Assembly: GCF_026723865.1 (NCBI RefSeq)
Contig: NZ_CP113529.1
Location: 4,402,001 to 4,466,000 of the forward strand
DNA from: Mycobacterium sp. Aquia_216
Lineage (GTDB): Bacteria; Actinomycetota; Actinomycetes; Mycobacteriales; Mycobacteriaceae
DNA length: 64,000 bases
Direction: 5' to 3'
Both the position numbers and the translations under genes were made by a program. The notes under the pieces are model-generated. The model was not told the origin of the DNA. It ran no database searches and saw only the letters and a program-made list of their open reading frames with translations. The stretch's first letter is position 1. Each line of letters starts with the position of its first letter. This document shows, piece by piece, positions 1-8,791 of the stretch.

Positions 1-184
1 CGATCGCCGGCGCCCCCCGAATCGCCAGGGTCTTGATCGCGTCGATAACGTCGTCCACCGTGGTGATCCGCAACGTACGCAGCTCATGCGGGAGCGCGCG
101 CTGGTCGATGACCACCAACGCGCCATCTGACCACGCGATCGAACTCTCCTCGAAGCGCTCCGTTCGCTGTGCAGCTGCCGCCAC
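1..184 (-). CDS. mtnA: S-methyl-5-thioribose-1-phosphate isomerase, N-terminal part (runs off the left edge)
   Basis: The reverse strand reads through the left edge without a stop. It contains VVIDQRALPHELRTL followed by TLAIRGAPAI, the hallmark N-terminal motifs of MtnA, the methionine-salvage enzyme that isomerises methylthioribose-1-phosphate to methylthioribulose-1-phosphate. About 60 residues are visible. The catalytic Cys and Asp lie further in and outside the window. I placed the start at the GTG at 184, just before AAAAQRTERFEESSIAW. The frame stays open for some 18 codons upstream without a better start codon, so the start is uncertain. It is divergent from arr. Confidence 0.8.
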   Translation of the reverse strand, partial: MAAAAQRTERFEESSIAWSDGALVVIDQRALPHELRTLRITTVDDVIDAIKTLAIRGAPAI

Positions 185-355
185 ATCGGTTATGGAACTC
201 GCAGGCCCCTGCGGCGACCAGATTTTGACTCGGCGAGACCGGATAGCATTCGCAAAGCGCGGCGGACATCACCGGACCGGTGACGGGGGAAGGTCAGTGA
301 CCGACGATCAAGTCAGAGTGGCGATCACCGCGGGGGCGTCCCAGGGCGGATCGTT

Positions 356-784
356 GTGACGACCGCGCCGAAACCTTTCGAAGTGCACGAGTCGGGTGCG
401 TTCTTGCACGGCACCAAGGCCGACCTCGCGATAGGTGATCTCCTGGTGCCCGGACGTCAGTCGAACTACGGCGAAGGACGCCTTGCGAACCATGTCTACG
501 TGACGCAGACACTGGATGCCGCGGTGTGGGGAGCCGAACTCGCCAAAGGCTCGGGACGGGGTCGCATCTACATCGTGGAACCGGAAGGAACGGTGGAGGA
601 CGACCCGAACGTGACCGACAAAAAGTTACCCGGAAACCCGACTCGCTCCTATCGCACCCGGGAGCCGGTGAAAATCGTTGGCGAGATCATGGACTGGGTG
701 GGGCATTCCGCCGAACAGCTGCAAGCCATGCGGGACGGCTTGGCTGACCTCGAGCGGCGTGGGCTCGCCGTCATCTACGACTAG
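356..784 (+). CDS. arr: NAD+:rifampin ADP-ribosyltransferase (Arr)
   Basis: This 142-residue protein matches the small Arr family, which inactivates rifamycins by ADP-ribosylating the C23 hydroxyl of the ansa chain. The family motifs are clear: VHESGAFLHGTKADL near the N-terminus, NHVYVT in the middle, and DDPNVTDKKLPGNPTRSYR near residues 82-100. The expected H-Y-D triad maps to about His18, Tyr48 and Asp83. Length equals that of the M. smegmatis enzyme. The start is a GTG preceded by a weak purine-rich stretch (gggcgga). It is a single gene with no mobile element beside it, so it looks chromosomal and intrinsic rather than integron-borne. The family call is secure; activity is inferred. Confidence 0.92.
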   Translation: MTTAPKPFEVHESGAFLHGTKADLAIGDLLVPGRQSNYGEGRLANHVYVTQTLDAAVWGAELAKGSGRGRIYIVEPEGTVEDDPNVTDKKLPGNPTRSYRTREPVKIVGEIMDWVGHSAEQLQAMRDGLADLERRGLAVIYD

Positions 785-797
785 CGCCCTAGCTCAA

Positions 798-1094
798 TCA
801 CGCTGGCTGACGGGCCAATTCGATGATCGCGGCGAGCCGCCGCTGGACGCGTTCGAGATCGGCCGTGCACGGAAGTTGATCGGCGACCCGGGTAATGGCC
901 GCGCGGATGTCGGCGGCGTCGGCATTCAAGTCGCCGCGGGCCGCCACGTGCGTGGCCACCGCGGCCACCGCGTTGTCGGGCATGCGGCGGCGCAACAGCG
1001 CCAATAGCGGAACGTAGTCGGCGCGCGGCACACCATGGGGGTATCCGGCGCGAATGACAGCGTCGAAGGTGGTCACCAAACCGGTCAACGGCAT
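798..1094 (-). CDS. DUF3349 domain protein
   Basis: Small (98-residue) protein of the actinobacterial DUF3349 family, recognised by the pattern AGYPHGVPRADYVPLLALLRR and the following helical stretch. No enzymatic function is established for this family. I prefer the ATG at 1094 because a strong ribosome-binding site (GGAGGGAGGT) sits 8 bases upstream. A longer reading from 1133 would put that site inside the gene. It stands between arr and the catabolic block and is convergent with arr, 13 bases apart. Confidence 0.75.
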   Translation of the reverse strand: MPLTGLVTTFDAVIRAGYPHGVPRADYVPLLALLRRRMPDNAVAAVATHVAARGDLNADAADIRAAITRVADQLPCTADLERVQRRLAAIIELARQPA

Positions 1095-1253
1095 CCGGCG
1101 GTACCTCCCTCCTACCGTCATGTGCGGACGCACTCGGGTGCGACCGCCAAACCTTACGCGCCGCCGCTTAACTGACGGTGAAGTGCGCGGAACACGCCTT
1201 CTACGGGTGCCAAATTTCGAATCATCGATGCTGCCAAGCCCCCCGTGACGCGA

Positions 1254-2780
1254 CTAGGCAAGCAGCCGATCAACGTCGGCTCGTCGCACGCGACGCGTGC
1301 GCAGCCAGAACGCCGCGACGGACTTCGGCCACAGCAGCGTGTTTCTGCCGGTCTCGGCGTCCTGGTACCAGCTTCGGCATCTTCCTGCCTGCCATACCGT
1401 CCCGACCATCCCGAGCTGGAGTTCATCGTTGTAGCGGTCCTGAGCGCCACGACGGACCTCCACCACCGCCTCGCCCCGCGCGAAACGAATGCAGCGGGTC
1501 AGATAGTTGGCCTGGGCTTCGATCATGAGGATCTGCGAATTGTGGCCCAGCCCAGTGTTGGGTCCGCACATGAGAAACAAGTTCGGAAAGCCGCTCACAA
1601 AGGTCCCCAGATAAGCTTCTGGCCCCGAGGACCACGCCTGTTCCAGTGAGATGCCTTGGCGCCCGCGGATCGGAACGCGGGTTACCGCATGCTGAGCGTC
1701 GAAACCCGTGCCGTAGATCAAGACGTCGACTTCGATCAGCTGCCCGGTCGCGGTGACTACCGCGCCGGACTCCACCCGACCGATGGGGTCGGTGACCACG
1801 CTAACGTGAGATTTGGCCAATGCGGGATAGTAATCACTCGAAATCAGCAAGCGCTTGCACCCGATCGCATAGCTCGGAGTGAGCTTTGCGCGGAGGGCGG
1901 GATCGCGGACCTGTTTCTCGAGGTGTTTCATCGCCAGTTGATGAGTCGGCTCCATCGCGGATTCGTCTCCGAGGAAGCCCTTCACCCGCTTCTCGTGGAC
2001 CCAGAAAAGTTCGGCCCGACGCTTCCAACGGGCCAGGGCACTATTCCGCATGTGGGCGCGTTCCCGCTCGCTGAATTGGCGGTTAGTCTTCGGGACGATC
2101 CACGGGGGCGTTCGCTGCACCACTGTCAGTGCGGCGACGGTGTCGACGATGGCAGGTACGAATTGGATCGCACTGGCCCCCGTACCGACGACAACCACCT
2201 TCTTGCCGCGCAGGTCGACGTCGTGGTCCCAGGCCGCGGAGTGAAACACCGGGCCGTCGAATTCATCGATGCCAGGCAGCTCCGGAATCAATGGATGGTG
2301 AAGGATACCAACGGCATTGACGAGGTAGCGTGCCGAGAACCGGGTACCGTTCGCCGTCGCCACCTGCCATCTGCTAGAGGCGTCGTCCCAGTCAGCGGAG
2401 GTGACGGTGGTGTTGAATCGGATGTTTCCGACGAGTCCTAGGCGCGTGCTCGCGACGCGGAGGTAGTCGAGGATCTCGGGCTGGGTGGCAAATAGCTGGT
2501 GCCAGTCGGGATTCTGCAGGAACGAGAACGAGTACAGCGGAGCCGGTATGTCGCATGCGCATCCGGGATAAGTGTTGTCTCGCCAGGTACCGCCGACGTC
2601 GCCACCCTGCTCGAGGATGACATAGGAACATCGCGTGCGTCGCGAGATCTTGGCGGCCGCCGCCAGCCCGGAAAATCCGGCCCCCACGATAACGACGTCG
2701 TAGCAGACTTCGCCCCGACCACCGTATCCGTTCGTGGTCTCATCGATTTTCGTGACATGCGGCTCGTTCTGCCCATTCAT
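1254..2780 (-). CDS. Flavin-dependent monooxygenase of the Baeyer-Villiger type
   Basis: A 508-residue NAD(P)H- and FAD-dependent monooxygenase. The FAD-binding GAGFSG is at residues 33-38 and is followed by the GG-W-DN-YPGCACD region typical of this family. The Baeyer-Villiger fingerprint FxGxxxHxxxW[PD] appears as FDGPVFHSAAWD at residues 174-185, and a second Rossmann motif GTGASA for NADPH at 199-204. Such enzymes insert oxygen next to a ketone or oxidise heteroatoms (EthA is a mycobacterial relative). The ATG start overlaps the stop of the upstream SDR (ATGA), so the two are translationally coupled. Together they suggest alcohol to ketone to ester or lactone oxidation; the substrate cannot be read from sequence. 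Confidence 0.88.
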   Translation of the reverse strand: MNGQNEPHVTKIDETTNGYGGRGEVCYDVVIVGAGFSGLAAAAKISRRTRCSYVILEQGGDVGGTWRDNTYPGCACDIPAPLYSFSFLQNPDWHQLFATQPEILDYLRVASTRLGLVGNIRFNTTVTSADWDDASSRWQVATANGTRFSARYLVNAVGILHHPLIPELPGIDEFDGPVFHSAAWDHDVDLRGKKVVVVGTGASAIQFVPAIVDTVAALTVVQRTPPWIVPKTNRQFSERERAHMRNSALARWKRRAELFWVHEKRVKGFLGDESAMEPTHQLAMKHLEKQVRDPALRAKLTPSYAIGCKRLLISSDYYPALAKSHVSVVTDPIGRVESGAVVTATGQLIEVDVLIYGTGFDAQHAVTRVPIRGRQGISLEQAWSSGPEAYLGTFVSGFPNLFLMCGPNTGLGHNSQILMIEAQANYLTRCIRFARGEAVVEVRRGAQDRYNDELQLGMVGTVWQAGRCRSWYQDAETGRNTLLWPKSVAAFWLRTRRVRRADVDRLLA

Positions 2781-3538
2781 CGGTGCAGCCCAACGGTGGT
2801 GTTCAGCCCCGAACCGGCGTCGACACGGATGCTCTGGCCGGTGATAGCAGCACCAGCCGGCGACAGCAGAAACACGATACTGGCAACGACCTCGGCGACC
2901 GAGGTCATCCGTCCCAGCGCCACGTTCGCGACCGCTCGTCTCCGGATTTCCTCAGGCATGGCTAGGACTTTCGGGGTGGCGGTGAGCCCGGGCACGATCG
3001 CGTTGACCCGTATCCCCGCGTGGGCCCACTCGGCAGCCAGGGTACGCACGAGCCCGAGGATCCCTGCTTTCGACGCCGCGTAGGAGGCCTGTCCAGGCAG
3101 GCCGTCGAGCGCTCCTATCGACGACAGCATGACTACGCTCGCGGCGCCACTTGCGGTCAGCGCGGGGTAGGCCGCTTGGGCGGTCCAGAACTGGCTGAGC
3201 AAGTTGGCTGCGACGTCATCGCGGAACGCGGCGGCGGGGAAGCTGTCGGCCCGGTGCAGTGTGGCAACTGCCGCCGCGGCGCCGACGAGGCAGTCCAGGC
3301 CGGCGAGTCGATCGACCGCAGACGTGATGGCGCGGGATGCTGATTCTGCGTCGGAAAGATCAGCTGCGATCAAACGGTCGCGGTCCGGCGCGGATTGCAC
3401 AGCGTCGGGAAGGTCGATCCCGATCGCGGAACAGTTCAACTGCGCCAGTGCGGCCATGAGCGCTGAGCCCACGCCACCGACAGCTCCGGTGACGACGACC
3501 TTGGCGGAGACGGGGGTCAGTGACGGCAGCGGTGACAA
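2777..3538 (-). CDS. Short-chain dehydrogenase/reductase
   Basis: Classical SDR of 253 residues. The NAD(P)-binding motif TGAVGGVG lies near the N-terminus and the catalytic Ser with YAASK (Tyr-x-x-x-Lys) in the middle. A longer reading from 3679 adds a low-complexity Arg-rich leader and overlaps the upstream enoyl-CoA hydratase. I chose the TTG at 3538 because an excellent ribosome-binding site (AAAGGAGG) lies 7 bases before it, and the protein then begins at the expected distance from the Rossmann motif. The stop overlaps the start of the Baeyer-Villiger monooxygenase gene. It likely oxidises an alcohol, or reduces a ketone, in the same pathway. Confidence 0.85.
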   Translation of the reverse strand: MSPLPSLTPVSAKVVVTGAVGGVGSALMAALAQLNCSAIGIDLPDAVQSAPDRDRLIAADLSDAESASRAITSAVDRLAGLDCLVGAAAAVATLHRADSFPAAAFRDDVAANLLSQFWTAQAAYPALTASGAASVVMLSSIGALDGLPGQASYAASKAGILGLVRTLAAEWAHAGIRVNAIVPGLTATPKVLAMPEEIRRRAVANVALGRMTSVAEVVASIVFLLSPAGAAITGQSIRVDAGSGLNTTVGLHR

Positions 3539-3635
3539 ACTGCCACCTCCTTTCGGGTTGGCAGGCTTTCGGCGATGCGAATCGGGCGACCTTCGTCTTG
3601 GGTAGCCGTAGCGGTTTCGGGCACTGCGCGCGCGT

Positions 3636-4448
3636 TCATCGGCCCTGGTAATCCGGCTCCTCGCCGGTGAGGAATGCACGCTGACCCCGCGCCCAGTCGT
3701 CGGATCTGCACAGGTAGCTGAATGTCTCGGTTTCGAAGGGGATGTTGTCGTTCAACGGCCGGCCGACTCCACGAAGGATGGTTTGTTTGGCGGCTCGTAC
3801 TGCCAGTGGGCCGTTGGAGGCGATTCTTTGTGCGATGGTCATGGCTTCCCGCATGAGGTGCTGCGGTTCCACGATCTTGGTGACGAAGCCGATTCGGAGT
3901 GCTTCCTCGGCGTCGTAGATTCGTCCGGTCAGGATCAGTTCCATCGCGCGGCCGAGCCCGATGATGCGCGGCAGTCGTGAACAACCGCCGTCGCCGGGCA
4001 TCAGCCCCCACTTGATCTCCTGATGACCGAATCGCGCGTGCGGCACGGTGATCCGGATATCGCAGAACTCGGCGAGTTCGTGTCCGCCGGCGATACAGTC
4101 GCCGTTGATCGCGGCGATGATCGGTGTGTTGATCGTGTAGCCACCTGAGACTCCCGCCCATCCCGGTCCTTCCAGCGCGCGGCGGCGGTTGTCCTCGTCG
4201 CTGGCGTCTCGGATGTAGGGGATGAGTTTCTTCAAGTCCGCACCGGCAGAGAACGCGGAGCCTTCGCCGCTGATGATGGCAACGCGGATGTTGCGGTCGG
4301 CTTTGATGCGGTCCCAGGCGGCTAGCGTGGCGGCGGACTGCTCGAGGTCGAACGCATTGCGTTGGTCTGGCCGGTTCAGGGTCACGATGGCGATGTGGCC
4401 TCGCACCTCGTACTTGACGACGTCGGTCTCGGTGAGAGCATCAGTCAC
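3636..4448 (-). CDS. Enoyl-CoA hydratase/isomerase (crotonase family)
   Basis: A 270-residue crotonase-fold protein. The first oxyanion-hole segment reads GEGSAFSAGADLKKL and the second INGDCIAGGHELAEFCD. Both hydratase glutamates appear to be present, in GGHELA and in FGHQEIKWGLMPGDGG, which favours a true hydratase over an isomerase or dehalogenase. The GTG start has AAAGGA about 6 bases upstream. It opens the second unit of the catabolic block, after a 132-bp gap that holds a candidate operator. Its CoA-ester substrate is presumably made by the acyl-CoA ligase encoded at 6094-7806. Confidence 0.88.
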   Translation of the reverse strand: MTDALTETDVVKYEVRGHIAIVTLNRPDQRNAFDLEQSAATLAAWDRIKADRNIRVAIISGEGSAFSAGADLKKLIPYIRDASDEDNRRRALEGPGWAGVSGGYTINTPIIAAINGDCIAGGHELAEFCDIRITVPHARFGHQEIKWGLMPGDGGCSRLPRIIGLGRAMELILTGRIYDAEEALRIGFVTKIVEPQHLMREAMTIAQRIASNGPLAVRAAKQTILRGVGRPLNDNIPFETETFSYLCRSDDWARGQRAFLTGEEPDYQGR

Positions 4449-4472
4449 GGGAAATCCTTTCGATAATTGATG

Positions 4473-4486
4473 AGTAGTTAGCTACT
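4473..4486. promoter_or_regulatory. Inverted repeat upstream of the enoyl-CoA hydratase gene
   Basis: AGTAGTTAGCTACT has 5-base arms (AGTAG/CTACT) around a 4-base centre and lies about 25 bases upstream of the GTG start, in an AT-rich patch of otherwise GC-rich DNA. It could be an operator for the TetR regulator encoded nearby. This is inference from symmetry and position only, and the arms differ from the palindrome upstream of the ligase gene. Confidence 0.3.
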
Positions 4487-4580
4487 TTTACTAGCCGTAA
4501 GGACTGCTCGAGGGTGGCTGCGCGACGCGGATCCGGGCTAGCGGAAGGCGGGCCGCTGCCCCGTCACCGGACTGACGGGT

Positions 4581-5411
4581 TCAGCACGTCATCCCACCGA
4601 TTTGGCCCCCGCTGACGGTCAGCACGTGGCCCTGGACGTAGTCGGAGGCGGGTGATGCGAGCCATGCGACCGCTTCCGCAATGTCGGAGGCAAAACCGAC
4701 ACGTCCCAACGGATTGGTGGCTAGTGCGGTATCGCGTACTGCGTTCGAGATGCCGAGTTGGTGTGTGCGCCCGCCGATGTCGATACGATTGTCGGGGTCC
4801 GGGCTGGCGGTCAGCCGTGTTTCGATGAAACCGGGAGCCACCGCATTAACGTTGATACCAAGGTGTCCCCATTCCTTGGCCAGCGCCTTGGTCATCGCGA
4901 TTGTCGCGCCCTTGGCGGCGGAGTAGTTGATTTGGCCGCCCTGGCCCATCAGGCCGGCCAACGACACCACGTTGACCACCTTGCGGTGCTCGAGCCGATT
5001 CGCGGCGATCTCCTGCTTGGCGGCAGCGCGCATCGGCTTGGCCGCCGCGCGCAGTAGGCGGAAAGGGACGACGGTGTGGATGTCGAGCATGGCCTGGAAC
5101 TGTTCGTCCGACATCGTATGTATTGGGCCGTCCCAGGTGTAGCCGGCATTGTTGACCACGATGTCCAACCGGCCGTGCGCGCGCACTGCGGTATCGACAA
5201 CGGCGCCTGGGGCCTCGGGAGCGGTCAGGTCCACCGCCACCGGTGTCGAAGGTCCCGGCAATTCCCCAGCCGCACAGCGCAGCTCGACGTCGTCGATGTC
5301 AGCGAGGACCACCGTGGCACCGCGCTCGGACAGTTGTCGGGCAATCGCAGCACCGATGCCGCGGGCGGCGCCGGTGACGATCGCGACTTTGCCGCTGAGA
5401 TCGTCGGTCAT
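4581..5411 (-). CDS. Short-chain dehydrogenase/reductase (FabG-like)
   Basis: A 276-residue SDR with TGAARGIG at the N-terminus, NNAG in the following loop, and a catalytic Ser...YSAAK in the middle. The C-terminal glycine-rich segment (VSGGQIGG) is typical of 3-oxoacyl reductase-like and hydroxyacyl dehydrogenase-like SDRs. An insertion around residues 110-145 (KPMRAAAKQEIAANRLEH) separates it from the shorter classical members. The ATG start overlaps the TetR stop (ATGA) and has AAGGAG upstream. It may oxidise a 3-hydroxyacyl-CoA following the hydratase step. Confidence 0.85.
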   Translation of the reverse strand: MTDDLSGKVAIVTGAARGIGAAIARQLSERGATVVLADIDDVELRCAAGELPGPSTPVAVDLTAPEAPGAVVDTAVRAHGRLDIVVNNAGYTWDGPIHTMSDEQFQAMLDIHTVVPFRLLRAAAKPMRAAAKQEIAANRLEHRKVVNVVSLAGLMGQGGQINYSAAKGATIAMTKALAKEWGHLGINVNAVAPGFIETRLTASPDPDNRIDIGGRTHQLGISNAVRDTALATNPLGRVGFASDIAEAVAWLASPASDYVQGHVLTVSGGQIGGMTC

Positions 5412-6094
5412 CGCTGTTCTCCTTCGGTCTGGTGGGGAGTGAGGGCCGCGGTGAGCAGGTCCGCCGCGAGTTTCAGCGTGGCGGTATGTTGCGGATGACC
5501 GCCGGTGCGGTTCTTGATGTCCTCGACCTGTATGGTTCCGACGACGATTCCCCAGATCACGTCCGCAAGCGGCGCTACCGGCACATCCCGAATCAACCCC
5601 TTCTGCACGGCGGTGCGCAGGATCGCGCGCGCCACCGTAAAGTCCTGTCGCCCTTGGATGTCCAGGGCGGCGACGGTGGCCGGGTCCAGGGTCTCCACCA
5701 GCCGGGTTTGATGGAGCAGCTGAGTAAGCCGAAACCGTGCCGGGTCGGTGCGGTATGGGGTGAGCACCGCATCGAGGTACTCGCGGATCAGTTCGCGGCA
5801 GCTGCCGATCAACCCGGCCTCGAGGTCTCGCTGGAGTGCCTGCAGTTGGGCCCCGATGTCGGCGAATACCGGAAGCATCAGTGTGAGCAGCAGCTCGTCT
5901 TTCGTGTGGAAGTATCCATAGAGCGTGGGCTTGGTGATCTCGGCCCGAAGCGCCACCTCCTCCATCGTGGAACCGGCGAACCCCCGGGTGCTGAACGTCT
6001 CCTGCGCTGCGGCCAGGATGCTGTCCCGTCGCGCGATACGCTCACGTTCGCGCCGGCCGCGCGCCACCACCGATAACTCGTTTGCTCGCGCCAT
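5408..6094 (-). CDS. TetR-family transcriptional regulator
   Basis: A 228-residue regulator. The N-terminal helix-turn-helix spans roughly residues 25-70 (ILAAAQETFSTRGFAGSTMEEVA, then KPTLYGYFHTKDELL), the standard TetR DNA-binding signature. The C-terminal ligand domain is divergent, as usual. The ligase stop and this start overlap as GTGATG, so either the GTG at 6097 or the ATG at 6094 could initiate. It sits inside the operon it probably controls and presumably responds to a pathway CoA-ester. The palindrome just upstream of the ligase start is the likeliest binding site. Confidence 0.85.
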   Translation of the reverse strand: MARANELSVVARGRRERERIARRDSILAAAQETFSTRGFAGSTMEEVALRAEITKPTLYGYFHTKDELLLTLMLPVFADIGAQLQALQRDLEAGLIGSCRELIREYLDAVLTPYRTDPARFRLTQLLHQTRLVETLDPATVAALDIQGRQDFTVARAILRTAVQKGLIRDVPVAPLADVIWGIVVGTIQVEDIKNRTGGHPQHTATLKLAADLLTAALTPHQTEGEQR

Positions 6095-7806
6095 CACTGC
6101 TGCTCCGTTCGCCGCGCGCGTAATTCCTGCTTTAGCGTCTTGCCCATTGCGTTCTTGGGCAATGCGTCGACCACCTCGACTCTGCGTGGCACCTTGAAAG
6201 CCGCAAGATGTTCTCGCACATAGGATTCCACCTCGTCGGGTGTGACGTCACCGACGACGAAAGCGACCGGGATCTCACCGCGATAGGGATCGTCTTCTCC
6301 GACGACGGCCGCATCGGTGATTCGAGGGTGTTGCAGCAGTGTCGCCTCGATCTCCGCTGGGGCGACGTTGTAACCGGAGACGAACAGAAGCTCTTTCTTG
6401 CGGTCGACGTAGCGCAGCGCGCCGTGTTGATCGAGGTAGCCGATATCGCCAGTGCGCAGCCAGCCGTCGGCACCGAACGACGCTTCCGTGTCCTCCGGCC
6501 TGCCCAGATAGCCTTTGGAGACCTGCAGGCCACGAAATTCAATCTCGCCTTCGATCTCGCGGGCCGCCACACACCCGTCGACGGTGACCCGTACCTCTCC
6601 GACGACCGGCACGCCGAGCGTGCCATGAGTGGGTTTGCCGGGCAGACCGTTGAATGTCCCGAGACTGTTCAGTTCGCTCATCCCCCATCCGCCGTGCAGC
6701 TGCAATCCCGTCGCCTCTCTCCATCGCTGCGGCAAGGCCGCAGGGATCGGGGCCGCACCCGTCGAACAGACTCGAATGCCCGACAGATCGGTGTGCTCCA
6801 ATCCATGCTTCAACAGGGCGACATAGAAGGTGGGCGGACCGAAAAGCACGTTGAGCGAATGTCTTTGCACGCAGCGCAATACATCGCCCGGGTCGAACAA
6901 CGGCCGCGGGATGACAGTCCCCCCACGCACAAAGGTCGGCAGCGAGTACACAAAGAAGCCGCCGGTGTGGAACAGGGGCAGGATCGACAGGGTAACCGGG
7001 ATGCTCACCCCCGGCATGGCCAGAGTGTGTGTGACGGCATTGTGCATCAGGTTGTAGTGGGACTGCAGGACGCCCTTGGGACGGCCGGTGGTGCCGGCCG
7101 TGTACACGATCTGGCCGATCTGCTCTCGCACGTCGGCGACGCAAGCGGGGTTTAGCAACGGCTGGGCCGTCATCATCTCGTCCAGAAGTGCCGGCGCGGC
7201 AGCGGGCCGGCGTCCGGGCGACGGCCACCACGCGTCCAGCCCCGGGTACGGGGCGAACTCAGGGTCGGCCAGATCGGTGATCGACACGGTGAACACAGTC
7301 GTTTGGCTCCGCCCGTCCGCTGCCTGTTCGATGACGGGCAGTAGCTCGTCGAGGCAGATGATGACGCGGGGCGCCGCGTCATCGAGCAGGAAGCGCAGCT
7401 CCTCGGCGCGGTACATGACGTTGACGCCGCAGTGAACCGCACCGAGGCGGGCCAGCGCGAAGAAGATCACCCAATGCATCGCCGAAGTGGGCACCATCAC
7501 GGCAACGACATCGCCGCGGGTCACTCCGCACCCGCGCAGGACGGCGGCCGCGCGACCGACCAGCTCGTGCAGCTCGCCGTAGCTAATGCTGCGGTCCAGG
7601 TAGATGATCGCCAGCTCATCGGGCCGCTCGGCGGCTTGACGACGAACGACTACGTCGACGGTCTGCTCGGGTATCGGTGGCAACGGTTCGGCCCACTGCG
7701 GGTCGAACATCACGTAGGCGTCGTCGGGCGCGTAACAGTCGGCCTCGGCGAGCCAGTTCGCGGGGTAGCCGATCCCCTCGAACCACTGACGAAGATCTGC
7801 GTTCAT
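6094..7806 (-). CDS. Acyl-CoA synthetase (AMP-dependent ligase, FadD-like)
   Basis: A 570-residue ANL-superfamily ligase. The P-loop motif reads YTAGTTGRPKGV, the A5-like motif GWGMSE, the A7 region LRTGDIGY, and the C-terminal catalytic Lys lies in PKNAMGK. It activates a carboxylic acid to its acyl-AMP and then its CoA thioester. Substrate is unknown; the N-terminal extension with W and Y residues before the ANL core is shared with several FadD proteins of steroid or terpenoid pathways. It is first in the unit with TetR and SDR, and an operator-like palindrome abuts its start codon. No clear ribosome-binding site is seen, so the message may be nearly leaderless. Confidence 0.87.
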   Translation of the reverse strand: MNADLRQWFEGIGYPANWLAEADCYAPDDAYVMFDPQWAEPLPPIPEQTVDVVVRRQAAERPDELAIIYLDRSISYGELHELVGRAAAVLRGCGVTRGDVVAVMVPTSAMHWVIFFALARLGAVHCGVNVMYRAEELRFLLDDAAPRVIICLDELLPVIEQAADGRSQTTVFTVSITDLADPEFAPYPGLDAWWPSPGRRPAAAPALLDEMMTAQPLLNPACVADVREQIGQIVYTAGTTGRPKGVLQSHYNLMHNAVTHTLAMPGVSIPVTLSILPLFHTGGFFVYSLPTFVRGGTVIPRPLFDPGDVLRCVQRHSLNVLFGPPTFYVALLKHGLEHTDLSGIRVCSTGAAPIPAALPQRWREATGLQLHGGWGMSELNSLGTFNGLPGKPTHGTLGVPVVGEVRVTVDGCVAAREIEGEIEFRGLQVSKGYLGRPEDTEASFGADGWLRTGDIGYLDQHGALRYVDRKKELLFVSGYNVAPAEIEATLLQHPRITDAAVVGEDDPYRGEIPVAFVVGDVTPDEVESYVREHLAAFKVPRRVEVVDALPKNAMGKTLKQELRARRTEQQ

Positions 7807-7807
7807 A

Positions 7808-7820
7808 TTACGAATCGTAA
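7808..7820. promoter_or_regulatory. Candidate TetR operator: 13-bp palindrome at the ligase start
   Basis: TTACGAATCGTAA is a perfect palindrome around a single central base, ending one base before the ATG of the acyl-CoA ligase gene. A related half (TACGA) occurs some 15-20 bases further upstream. Position and symmetry suit binding by the TetR protein encoded in the same unit. The assignment is inference. Confidence 0.45.
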
Positions 7821-8182
7821 ACTATTCGACTACTCGTATCAATCCTGGTCAATCCGTAGCGGCCTCCGCACGGGACGAAAGCGAGTGCACGCGGTACACG
7901 CCCATCCGTCTAGCGCCTTAGTGGTGGTGTGGTAAGCACCGACACTGTGCGCCTGTGTGGCGATCAAGACGGCAGTTGCTGCCGCAGAACATATTCCGGC
8001 CGATCCGGCGCCCGTCCGTGCACCCGCTCTGCCGATATCTCGAAATGCCGATGTGCTGCGAATGGTGGTCGGAGGCGCGGCGCTGGCGGGAATGGGGTTG
8101 CGCCGCTACACCTTTGGGCGACCGCCGCTGCTGGGGACCTACCGCCTAGCCGTTCGACGACGGTTCCCGCGCGTCCAGGTGC
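7821..8182. other. Gap with no gene I can support
   Basis: Several short open frames exist on the plus strand (for example one from 7957), but none resembles a family I know and none has a convincing ribosome-binding site. Together with the adjacent LuxR fragment the stretch looks like decayed DNA between the catabolic block and tRNA-Asn. Confidence 0.4.
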
Positions 8183-8326
8183 CTAGGTGGCGTCGCCTCG
8201 CGTGGTGCGTAACTCTTGTCGGCGGGCCGAATGGAGCTTGGGGAAGATCTTGTTCAGATGCCGTTCGACGGTCCGCGGGCTGATGAACAGTCGCACGGCG
8301 ATCGCTTGATTGGTGTGCCCGCCGCC
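8183..8326 (-). pseudogene. Remnant of a LuxR-type regulator (C-terminal helix-turn-helix only)
   Basis: The reverse frame encodes TNQAIAVRLFISPRTVERHL followed by NKIFPKL and then QEL. This is the recognition half of a LuxR/GerE helix-turn-helix, normally at the end of a 200-900-residue regulator. Upstream of it the frame is not homologous to anything I recognise, and the usual preceding 'LT-RE-EV' part is missing. The fragment stops at a TGA at 8183. I read it as the decayed 3' end of a lost gene next to the tRNA 3' end. Confidence 0.6.
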
Positions 8327-8540
8327 GGAGGGCTGATGAACAACTCTCGACTGGATGCGGAATCCCAGGGGTGGTGGCTGGCGTACGGCGTCCCCGGTGG
8401 CCCCGCTCGATGAATCCCTCAGCTCCGGCCCTGACGAAAAGACCACCGCTACCGCGGCTACCTCAGCAGGATCGCGGACGCCGCGCATCGAGCAAAATAG
8501 CCCGGTCATCGCCCACGGGTGGCGAAAATGCCCCCTGACC

Positions 8541-8616
<76 letters not shown>

Positions 8617-8791
8617 TTACCTGGCCCGCGCGCGAGGTCTGGCGCGGATCGCTGGACGACTTTAGCGTACCGGGATACCCGCGCCCAAGTTCGGGCCAGC
8701 CCGCGCATGCCCAGCTAGATCGATCGGGGCGCACGCACCCCGGCGAGTGAGGCAGGATGGACGCATCCGCACCGTCGTGGGGAGGGACGTT

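Noticed and set aside
3539..3679. N-terminal extension of the SDR gene
   Set aside because: It is Arg/Pro-rich, overlaps the upstream hydratase gene, and lies before a strong ribosome-binding site that serves the TTG at 3538.
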